This document shows, one piece after another, positions 49,558-58,366 of a stretch of DNA of 64,000 bases. Below the pieces are notes generated by a model. The model was not told the origin of the DNA. It did not search any database and saw only the letters and a list, made by a program, of their open reading frames with translations. Location of the stretch: positions 4,092,001 to 4,156,000 of the forward strand of contig JAGPXD010000004.1 in the NCBI GenBank assembly GCA_020746995.1, written 5' to 3'. The DNA comes from Plectosphaerella cucumerina (taxonomy: Eukaryota > Ascomycota > Sordariomycetes > Glomerellales > Plectosphaerellaceae). Position 1 is the stretch's first letter; every line of letters begins with the position of its first letter. The translations under genes and the position numbers were made by a program.

Positions 49558-50416
49558 GGGCCTGTCTAGAAAGTACGTATAGATAGCTAGTAAGCCCGTA
49601 AATACTGGGGCCGACCGCGCTAACCCGATTGAGCTGTTGTTATGTGAAAAACTGTCGCTAGGCTGTGTAAAGCCCTAGCTAAAAACAGGGGTTTTTATAT
49701 ACCCTGAAGACTTCCTGTATACAGGGTTATTAGCCCGCTGGGTGTACCTGTCCTGCAGGTATTTAAAGCTATCGCGAGGTTCCCGATCGGCGCGCCCGGG
49801 CGTAGGTTTAATTGAATCGCCGGTCGTAAGGGCGTTAATTAAAGCGATCGCGAGGGGCGCTCTCTGCCGGTCGTAAGGTCGTTAATTAAAGCGATCGCGA
49901 GGGGCGCGCCCGGGCGTAGGTTTAATTAAATCGCTAGTTGTAAGGGCGTTAATTAAAGCGATTACGAGGGGCGCTCTCTGCCGGTTGTAAGGTCGTTAAT
50001 TAAAGTGATCGCGAGGGGCGTACCCGGGCGTAGGTAATTAATTGAATCGCCGGTCGTAAGGGTCGCCGATTAAACTACCGGTCGTAAGTGTTTAATTAAA
50101 GCTATCGCGAGGGGCGCGCCCGGGCGTAGGTTTAATTAAATCGCCGGTCGTAAGGGTCGCCGATTGAACTGCCGGTCGTAAGCGTTCAATTGAAGCTATC
50201 GCGAGGTTGCCGATCGGCGCGGGCGGGCGTAGGCGGCAGAATTCTCAAAAAGGCTTAGTGGGTACTTGGGCTACGCTGAATTTCCGCTTTGGGCTTAGTG
50301 CCTGGTTAAATGCCTGAGTCCTACAGCTTGGCCCGACAGCGGGAGCTTGGGCCACCGGCGGGTCCCCACTTTTTACGGGCTTGCTAGCTAAACGTACGGG
50401 CTTTCTAGACAGGCCC
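49558..50416. mobile_element. 859-bp MULE-derived MITE in pogo copy C
   Basis: Ends GGGCCTGTCTAGAAAG and CTTTCTAGACAGGCCC, with an exact 8-bp duplication TTTATTAA (49,550-49,557 and 50,417-50,424). The interior (about 49,750-50,240) is GC-rich tandem sequence with units containing GCGATCGCGAGGGGCG, GCCCGGGCGTAGG and TTAATTAA, shared with the MULE at 15,239. Both ends keep many TG and CA (for example GTGCCTGGTTAAATGCCTGA near 50,300), so it entered after most RIP. Confidence 0.92.
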
Positions 50417-50672
50417 TTTATTAATATATACTAAGCCGAAGAAATAAAGTTATAGTATCTACGGAAAGACTAGCTATAATATAAAAACTTATTAGTAGGT
50501 TACCCTACTATTATCGGAGAGTAATAACTAGTTTATAGATTAATTTAATTTAATTTAATTTATTATTATAGTAAGAGTAAGTTAAGGTAGAAGTCGGGCG
50601 AAATAGCTAGCTTACTATACTAGCTAGCTTACTATATACTTACGTTATATTATATTTATCTTATATTATATA

Positions 50673-52962
50673 ACGTACTTTACAAGCGAGCTAGCTACCT
50701 AAGCGGGCTAGCTACTTTACTTATCTTCTATAGAACCTAACTTTACTACGCGATATTTTAATATAGTATTATATAATTATCCTTAAAAGAAAGTTAGGTT
50801 ATCTTAGCTCTCTAAACTATAGAGAAAGACCCGAAACTAAGTATATAACGTATAGCGATAATCTATAATATACCGTAAACTACTCTACGTACCCGATAGC
50901 TTAGAGTTACCGCCCGACACGATAGCCCTCTAAACTCTATAAATTTAATATAACTTAAAGAGAAGATAATTATTAACTATATACTCGACCTAGATTCGCG
51001 ATTATACCCTACTCGGTTAGGCGAGGTTAGAGATATAGTTAATAAACTACTTACGGAGTATAATATACTACCCGTCGGGAAGAACTAGGTATTTAACTTT
51101 ATTAAATAATAACTAGTACTCCGGATATATTTCTTTTATAGATATAACTATAAGAGAGCTTAAAATAAAAATCCCGATATAATAAATATATAGTTTCGGT
51201 TTATAGTAAATATAGTTACGAAATATAGTATAGTAAACTCTAATATCTATAACTTCGATAAAACCGGTTTCTAGATAGGTATTAACGTACTTCCCAGGTG
51301 AGTGGCCACCCCGGGTAAGTGGCCACCCTCCTTATCGCCGCTTAAAGGCTATTTTCGACCCCCCTGTAAAAGTAGGTTATTCTAAGCTAGATTTAGTAAT
51401 TCAAGCTAATTTTACTAAACGATAAGGGTAATTTAGCTATATACTAGCTATAAAGTTATGTAAGCGACTCTGAGTATAGTAGACTATGAATCTACCTAAT
51501 CGATAAGAACTAGATATAATCTACTATACTTATAGCTATTAATAGAACTATCTAAAGAGTATACTACTTGATTGTTCTTATCGCTTAGTAAAAGAAGCTT
51601 GAATTACTAGATTAGGCTTAGTATAACCTACTTTTACAAGGGGGTCGAAAATAGCCTTTAAGCGGCGATAAGGAGGGTGGCCACTCACCCGGGGTGGCCA
51701 CTCACCTGGGAAGTACGTTATCGCTAACGGGATAGTTATTATAAATACGGAAAGACGTTTTAACGTAAAGATAAGGTAGCCGGGTAATCGGGAATAAGTT
51801 ATAGTAATCTAGGGTGTTAATATAACTAGTTTCTATATCCCGCTATTTATAGTAGTTACGGGTAAATATTACCTCTTAACTTAGTACTAAGACGACGTAA
51901 TTCTATATAACTAGAGAATTATAATATCTCTAAATAACTAGATAATAAATAAAATTAGGTATAATTAGATTTAGTATTTCGACTAATATAAAAAAACCCG
52001 AAATTTAGGTAGTTATTATATTTTTATCCTAGACGGCTATAAAAATTACTACTCCGTTAAGTTTAAACTATACTATAAGAAAAATAATATTATTACCCTT
52101 TAAAAAACCCCTATTTATTATATCTACTCTAACCTCTCGATATTAGTTATTTCGGCTTATTAAAGAAAGTATATAGTCGGTAAATCGAGATTAAGATAAA
52201 GGCCGGTAAAAGTTATATTATAAAGGAGGACTTCCTATCCGTATTTTCCGTTATATTCCGAGATATAATAACGGAAAAAAATATCTAGGGTAGTTTTTAA
52301 GGTACTAGAATTATACCCTATAACCCGGAAGTAGTTCTCTCGAAACTAGATATAATATTTAAGATACCGATACTACTAGGGTTATCTTATAAACTACCCG
52401 ACCTCTAGACCTCCTAGATACCTATAACTACCGCCGAAACTATTTCGTAGTCCGATTTTATTAAATTTCGGATTAGCTGTTATAAGAGTAACTTACTAAC
52501 GTTAATTCTTAACGTTATTAACTTCCTAGCGAAGGGTATACAGGGTGTTATATACTAGATCGCCCTTTTAAAGTCCGAGGTTATAATCCTTTAAGAGGAG
52601 AATATAACCCTTAGCCGGCGCTATAAGGCTAAAAAAGTATAACTACGAAAAGGAGGGAGTTTTACTCTAGGCGAGGGACTAGATTACCTAGAGAGAGGTA
52701 GATTCTTAGGTAAAGGAGGAAATACGTTAAAATCCGGGACTATTAATACGGGTAGTACCGAAGAAACGGTACTATAGTATCTACGGAAAGACTAGTTATA
52801 ATATAAGAACTTATTAGTAGGTCGCCCTGTTATTATCGGATAGCGATAAGTAGGTTTTATTTTAATTAACTATTATACTAGCGCGGGGTAAAGGCTTAGT
52901 TCCGTGGAATAAGGGTTACGTAGCTAGCCCGCTTGGGTGGCCAGCTCGCTTATAAAGTACGT
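50673..52962 (+). mobile_element. pogo/Fot1-type DNA transposon, copy D, interrupted by a pogo MITE
   Basis: TA flanks at 50,671-50,672 and 52,963-52,964. The ends read ACGTACTTTA(C/T)AAGCGAG followed by a second unit AAGCGGGCTAGCTAC. The transposase is on the plus strand: LDSRLYPTRLGEV near 51,000 and NFDKTGF near 51,255, the latter interrupted just downstream by the 434-bp MITE at 51,285. Without the MITE the element is about 1,854 bp. It starts only 27 bp after copy C ends. Confidence 0.9.
51285..51718. mobile_element. 434-bp foldback pogo-type MITE in copy D
   Basis: TA flanks at 51,283-51,284 and 51,719-51,720. Both ends read ACGTACTTCCCAGGTGAGTG inward, then the tandem unit GAGTGGCCACCC twice. 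The arms stay complementary for well over 100 bp (shared GGCTATTTTCGACCCCC and GTAAAAGTAGGTTAT), so the whole unit can fold back on itself. TG/CA are well kept, so the insertion is late. It has no coding and is not an internal deletion of any full-length pogo copy here, though it shares their terminus. Confidence 0.9.
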
Positions 52963-53004
52963 TATCTCTAATATAGCCTACTCTTTATTAGTTAGCTATT
53001 TAAA

Positions 53005-53917
53005 CGGGGAGTCTTAAGCTTTTAATTAAGTCGCTACGGGTACTACTAATATAAATAGCTACTAACCGCTACCTCTATTTTAACTCCTCTACTACCGTTT
53101 TACCTCCTTATAATTCTCTGACTTTACTCCTTTACTATAATAGATTCGCTATTTACTATAGCCTATAATACTACTTATATAAACTAGCCGTTAAAATCTC
53201 TATTCCTATACCTAACTACCTAGGTAATCCTTATAAGGGAGGTTTTCTCGGATAGGTAGTTTATTACCTTTATTTCTAACTTAACTAAGACGTAATCCGT
53301 ATTAGTATATAAAGTTACCTATATATAGTATTAGTTATGTAGAGTAATATTAACTTATTCTTCAGGTATATATTTAGGTTTATAGTATAGGTTATACCCT
53401 TAGATTATTAGAATTATCGTCTCGGGACTCTTAACGTAGATATAGAAGTCGGGGTTAAACTCTATAGTAAATATAATTATTATCGTGTTAGTATAGGCGA
53501 CGATAGTAGGATAGGTAAATATATCTATAGTGTTTTTTTAACGGTAGGTTCTAAGTAAGGTAAGAGAGTCTTAGTAAGTAAAGGCTATAGGGGAGGAGAA
53601 CCTTTTAAAGACTTAGTAGTAATACTACTATTTAGAGTTTAGTTTATAATAAGATAGTTTACGATAGTATAGCCTGCCTAGAGATCTACCTCTGAAAACT
53701 AATAATCGGGTATTCTTATACTAATTAGTTAGCTATTTAGTTAGTAGATTTATCTTCTTTATTAGTTAGCTATTTAAGCTAGTAAGTTTATCTCTATACT
53801 TTTCCGAGTAGTGTTATTTTTCTAAAGCTAGACTAGCTTTTCTCCTCTATCTATATATTTACTATTTTCCTAGAGACCTCTTCGGTTATATAAATCCAAT
53901 ATAGTAGGTAGTCTAAC
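53005..53917. repeat. Dispersed repeat copy and right border of the island
   Basis: 53,005-53,720 carries both parts of a repeat found in pieces at 19,565, 21,426, 40,780 and 46,765-47,235 (GGGGAGTCTTAAGC at the left, GAGATCTACCTCTGAAAAC at the right). 53,720-53,917 is a gradual return towards normal composition, with TTAGTTAGCTATTTAAG repeated at about 53,725 and 53,760. No coding. Confidence 0.55.
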
Positions 53918-53985
53918 ACAGCAGGTCAATCGAAACAGCAGGTCAATCAGGACAGCAAGTCAATCAGGATAGCAAGTCAATTAAT
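53918..53985. repeat. 17-bp tandem repeat at the right island border
   Basis: Four head-to-tail units of ACAGCAGGTCAATCAGG type. From left to right the units lose or keep C differently (ACAGCAGG, ACAGCAGG, ACAGCAAG, ATAGCAAG). CA dinucleotides are frequent, so this is the first non-RIP sequence on this side. Confidence 0.9.
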
Positions 53986-54496
53986 ACAAGGACTCAATCA
54001 AACATGCCATTTGAAGCGAGAGGCCTAGCCATACTCGTATCTAAAGTGGTGGCAGTCACACGTCCTAGCACAGTGAATATGTTCGCACACCGACTCCTTG
54101 GGGGCCAAAGCAGCGAAGCTTGAAGCGGGCAATCAGACCCTGGCAATTTGCATTTATTCACACACCAACCGAACGCTGGGTTATCACTTATCAGTGGGGA
54201 TTGTTGGAACAGACCCTTCCTTGCCGCAAGTCAGACTCTGATTCACTAGCACATTCCGAAACCGGACTGGCACTAGCGTGACTTCTCAATTGCACGCAAT
54301 TCTGGCCCCCCGATTTACCCCTCTCTCCCTGAGCGTGCCCCTCCTTTAAACCTCCCCGCCATTTGACCTGGCACAAAATTCTTCTTCTTCTTCCTCTCCC
54401 TCCCTCCCCAACCGCCTCTCCCTCCACCAATTCTATCATCTGGCGGGGTTAGCATCTACTTTTACACCTCAACCCTTCCCATCAACACAACTCAAG
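53986..54496 (+). promoter_or_regulatory. Upstream region and leader of the methionine synthase gene
   Basis: About 510 bp of normal composition. A long pyrimidine tract (CTTCTTCTTCTTCCTCTCC onward, 54,380-54,430) and a C/A-rich leader ending CACAACTCAAG directly precede the ATG; this is typical of highly expressed fungal genes. A TGATTCA at 54,239-54,245 is one base off the Gcn4/CPC1 site. No perfect TGACTCA was seen. Confidence 0.5.
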
Positions 54497-56963
54497 ATGG
54501 TTCAGTCATCAGTTCTCGGTTTCCCCCGCATGGGTGTGAACCGTGACCTCAAGAAGGCCAACGAGGCCTACTGGGGTGGTAAGCTCTCCCGCGATGAGCT
54601 TCTCGCTGAGGGCAAGAGGCTTCGCCTTGCCCACTGGAAGATCCAGAAGGACGCCGGCGTCGACATCGTTCCCAGCAACGACTTCGCTTTCTACGACCAG
54701 GTCCTTGACCACATCCAGCTCTTCAACGTAAGTGACACCGTCCGCCCACCCTCTGGGAACTAGCTGCTCACACTTCATTGTACAGGCTGTCCCCCCTCGC
54801 TACTCCGAGACCAAGCTCGAGCCGATTGACGAGTACTTCGCCATGGGCCGTGGCCACCAGAAGGACGGCATCGATGTCCCTTCCCTGGTAAGTTCCAACT
54901 ACCCCCGGACGCGCAGGTGCAATACGTGCACTGCGTGTCCTGGCCCTGGCCGATCGAGACAATACTAACCAAGATCTTTGCAGGAAATGGTCAAGTGGTT
55001 CGACTCGAACTACCACTACGTCAAGCCTACCTTCCAGGATGGCCAGACCTTCAAGCTTGCCTCCAACCCCAAGCCTGTTGCTGAGTTCAACGAGGCCAAG
55101 GAGGCTGGCATCATCACCCGCCCCGTTCTCCTCGGACCCGTCTCTTTCCTCCACCTTGGCAAGCCCGACCGTGACCAGTCGGTCGACCCCATCACCCTGC
55201 TTGACCAGCTCCTCCCCGTCTACGTCGAGCTCCTGAAGCAGCTCAAGGCCGCTGGTGCCGAGAGCGTCCAGATCGACGAGCCCATCCTCGTCTTCGATCT
55301 TCCCGAGAAGTCCAAGGCTGCCTTCAAGCCCGCCTACGAGAAGCTGGGTGCCGAGGGTCTCCCCAAGCTGGTGCTCGCCACTTACTTCGGCGACATCGTT
55401 CACAACATCGATGTCCTCGGCTCCACTAGCCACCTCCACGGCATCCACATTGATCTCGTTCGCAACCCCGAGCAGCTCGACACCGTTGTCGGCAGCCTCG
55501 GCCCCAACCAGATCCTCTCTGCCGGTGTCGTTGATGGTCGCAACATCTGGAAGACCAACTTCAGCCGCGCCATTGAGACTGTCAAGAAGGCCGTCTCCAA
55601 GCTCGGCGAGGACCGCGTCATCGTCGCTACCTCCTCTTCTCTGCTCCACACTCCCCACACTCTCGCCTCTGAGAAGAAGCTCCCCGAGGAGGTCCACGCG
55701 TGGTTCTCCTTCGCCTCTGAGAAGGCCGTGGAGGTGGCCATTATTGCCAAGGCCATCACCGACGCTGCCTCTGTCCAGGCCCAGCTCGACGCCAACGCCA
55801 AGGACATCCACTCGCGTGCCACCTCTGCCCGTACCAACGACCCCAACGTCAAGAAGCGCCAGGCCGAGGTCACCCCCGAGATGCACAACCGCAAGTCGCC
55901 CTTCCCTACCCGTATTGCCGCTCAGCGCGAGCACCTGAAGCTGCCCCTCTTCCCCACCACCACCATCGGCTCCTTCCCTCAGACCAAGGAGATCCGTATC
56001 CAGCGCAACAAGTTCACCAAGGGTGAGATCACCGCCGCTGAGTACGAGAAGTTCATCGAGAAGGAGATCGATGAGACCATCAAGATCCAGAACGAGCTTG
56101 ACCTGGATGTCCTTGTCCACGGCGAGCCCGAGCGCAACGACATGGTCCAGTACTTCGGTGAGCGCATGGACGGCTACGTCTTCACCACCCACGCCTGGGT
56201 TCAGTCTTACGGATCCCGCTGCGTCCGCCCCCCCATCGTTGTCGGTGACATCTCTCGCCGCAACAACGAGCCCATGACCGTCAAGGAGTCCAAGTACGCC
56301 GCTGCCAACTCCGAGAAGCCCATGAAGGGCATGCTCACTGGCCCCATCACCTGCCTCCGCTGGTCGTTCCCCCGTGACGACGTTCACCAGTCCGTCCAGG
56401 CCCAGCAGCTCGCTCTCGCTCTCCGCGACGAGGTCGTTGACCTCGAGGCTGCTGGCATCTACGTCATCCAGGTCGATGAGCCTGCCCTGCGTGAGGGTCT
56501 TCCTCTCCGCTCCGGAAAGGAGCGTGAGGCCTACCTCAAGTGGGCTGTCGACTCGTTCAAGCTGTCGACCGCTGGCATCTCGGACTCCACTCAGATCCAC
56601 TCCCACTTCTGCTACTCCGAGTTCCAGGACTTCTTCCACGCCATCGCTGCCCTGGATGCCGATGTTCTCTCCATCGAGAACAGCAAGTCGGATGCCAAGC
56701 TCCTCCAGGTCTTCGAGCGCGAGGCCTACCCCCGCCACATCGGCCCTGGTGTCTACGACATCCACTCTCCCCGTGTTCCCTCGGAGCAGGAGATCAAGGA
56801 CCGCCTCGAGGAGATGCTGAACAACGGCCTCCGCCCCGAGCAGCTCTGGATCAACCCCGACTGCGGTCTCAAGACTCGCCAGTGGGCCGAGACCAAGGCT
56901 GCTCTGATCAACATGGTCAACGCTGCCAAGTTCTTCCGCGAGAAGTACGCCGACAAGGCCTAA
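54497..56963 (+). CDS. metE: Cobalamin-independent methionine synthase (5-methyltetrahydropteroyltriglutamate-homocysteine methyltransferase)
   Basis: Transfers the methyl group of 5-methyl-tetrahydropteroylpolyglutamate to homocysteine, the last step of methionine synthesis, in the cytosol. Exons 54,497-54,727, 54,786-54,887 and 54,984-56,963 give 770 residues, the normal family length. The N-terminal barrel starts VLGFPRMGVNRDLKKA; the catalytic barrel follows from about residue 440 (TTTIGSFPQTKEIR). Predicted zinc ligands are H652 and C654 (IHSHFCYSE), E676 (SIENSKS) and C738 (NPDCGLKTR), spaced as in E. coli MetE (641, 643, 665, 726); H705 in YDIHSPR matches the catalytic His. Introns are 58 and 96 nt; the second has ACTAAC near its 3' end. 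Codons are strongly C-ending, indicating high expression. It is the first gene right of the island, about 0.5 kb from the border, and shows no RIP. Confidence 0.97.
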
Positions 56964-57630
56964 GTCTTCGCTGGCACCAATTTGGGCTTGCGTGTGTGTA
57001 ATTAGGGGGGGAGAATCGATCCCGAAAAGGGACATGACGACGGTGCAGGGTGTTCTTTTCAACAGACACTCACGAAGCAATTATTCACGGGGGGACTGAT
57101 GATTATGGGAAGCGGGCTGGGGACACATTCAACATTGGCGTTCTTTTTTCTAATCTTCCATCCTCATGGCGTTTGCAGGGATGGGCTCGGCGGGATAAGC
57201 AGGGAAAAGTGCATTCAACAGAAGTCGCTTTCGGGGAAGTTGAGGCTGGGTTCAGTAGACCAAAAACGAGCCCCTTAACGGGCAGACAGCCGGTAGTCTC
57301 TCTCAAAATGAAGAGCAACACACATTAAGACAAATTTCTCGCGATGAGTGAATATGTCCATCACGTGTATTTCAAGTTGTGCGCGACTTGACGAGCGTCT
57401 GATTAGACCACCAATGCGGCATGCGGGGGGTGTCGTGGGCAACCAGACCGTGGTACACTCAACAAAATTTTGGGATCGCCATCACAAGCAAACTCGGAAG
57501 AAACGGGATCATGAGTGGCAGAAACATTTATACATTGAATTTCTTCGAAGGAGAAAATGAATTACGACTTGAGGCAAAGACTTCCAGTTAACCCCCAGCC
57601 TCATCATGGCCGACAAACTTTTTTTCAACC
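56964..57630. other. Convergent 3' region between metE and the bZIP gene
   Basis: 667 bp between two stop codons facing each other. It must contain both 3' UTRs. A CACGTG hexamer lies at about 57,364 without clear meaning. No gene is seen. Confidence 0.4.
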
Positions 57631-58366
57631 CTATTCCGTGGAGCGACCCAGAGCAATCGACTTCCAGTGATCGCGTTCTGCCTCCAACTTCCGAATGCGC
57701 TCCTCCAACTCATCAAATCGAATAGCCTTGCGCTCCCGAGACTTGCGCGCAGCAAGAGTGTTGCGCGCCCTCTTCATGGCCACTGTGTCGTTCGGATCCT
57801 CCACCACGATGGGAGGAAGCGGCTTGTCGCGCCTACGAGAGTTGACACCGGCCACCGACGAGTGGCGACCAGCACCCGGGGAACCGCTGGACTTGCGACG
57901 AGCAGGGGCAGGCGAGGTCTCAGGCGCAGGCTCTGGCTCCTCCGAGGCCTGGGCGGGCGAGTCCTGCACAACAGGAGCTGCAGGCTCAGGGGCAGGGACC
58001 TGGTCGGGGAACAGCGAGAACCAAGGGTTGGCCCCCGCGTCGAAGTCGGCAGTGCTGAAGTGAGGCGACACGTCGTACACGTCGAAGTCAGGAGACTCGT
58101 ACGGCGACGGAGACGTCAGCGCGGTGAACGCTGCGGAGTTGGGCGCCGACATGAAGGGCTCGTGGATGAGCAAATCCTGCGGCGAAATGGTGCCAGCGGC
58201 GTTCGAACCCCCCATTGGGAGGTCGAAGATGGAAGGTGCACCAGGCGACGAGTAGGCGGTAGAGGCACCGCCCTCGAACCCGGTGAAATCTTCAAGATCT
58301 GTGGAGTCTTATTAGACCATGCTGAATGAGTGACAAGTTCCGATTGCACATACCTTGGATGTTCAT
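57631..58366 (-). CDS. cpc-1: GCN4/cpc-1-type bZIP transcription factor (general amino-acid control)
   Basis: Activator of amino-acid biosynthesis genes under starvation, binding TGASTCA (family knowledge). My model, exons 58,366-58,354 and 58,298-57,631, starts at the only in-frame ATG (MNIQDLEDFTGFEGG) and gives 226 residues, near the size of Aspergillus CpcA and Neurospora CPC1. The acidic/Pro-rich activation part spans about residues 35-130, and the bZIP is C-terminal: EDPNDTVAMKRARNTLAARK at about 170-190 (N-x7-R signature NTLAARKSR), then ELEERIRKLEAERDHWKSIA as a short zipper. The 55-nt intron (58,353-58,299) interrupts codon 5. Upstream, the reading frame stays open without an ATG for about 240 codons, so a longer product through splicing or non-AUG start is possible. 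Confidence 0.88.

Larger units (their letters stand above)
47249..50645 (+). mobile_element. pogo/Fot1-type DNA transposon, copy C, interrupted by two MITEs
   Basis: TA flanks at 47,247-47,248 and 50,646-50,647. The ends read ACGTAAGTATATAGTAAGC from both sides. The transposase is on the plus strand, with the NFDKTGF motif (with IYN before it) near 47,800. Subtracting the two MULE-derived insertions (678 and 859 bp) and their 8-bp duplications leaves about 1,844 bp, the size of copies A and B. The transposase is heavily RIP-mutated. Confidence 0.9.
7190..53930. other. RIP-mutated transposon island (AT isochore)
   Basis: About 46.7 kb in which CpA and TpG are strongly depleted and TpA is in excess, whereas CpG and CCGG-type strings persist; for example, 9001-9060 contains no CA and no TG. 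That pattern is the mark of repeat-induced point mutation (C to T at CpA on either strand), not of CpG deamination. Gag, protease, reverse transcriptase, RNase H, integrase, chromodomain, pogo and MULE transposase relics can be recognised once CAG/CAA/TGG-to-stop changes are allowed for. I find no intact host gene. Both borders are sharp and flanked by intact housekeeping genes. The region could be ordinary silent heterochromatin; a centromeric or other role cannot be judged from sequence. Confidence 0.93.

Noticed and set aside
7190..53930. CRISPR array, rRNA or tRNA genes in the island
   Set aside because: Tandem repeats found are minisatellites inside transposons; no tRNA-like A/B boxes or rRNA segments were recognised.
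7190..53930. Centromere
   Set aside because: RIP-rich repeat islands of this size are also common on chromosome arms in such fungi; no sequence feature separates the two without CENP-A data.
54768..57080. A 770-residue open frame on the strand opposite metE
   Set aside because: It mirrors the C-ending codons of metE, is Leu/Val/Gly-rich without motifs, and matches the length of MetE only by coincidence; a shadow frame.
57667..58329. Long Arg-rich plus-strand frame opposite the bZIP gene
   Set aside because: Shadow of the cpc-1 coding sequence; composition only.
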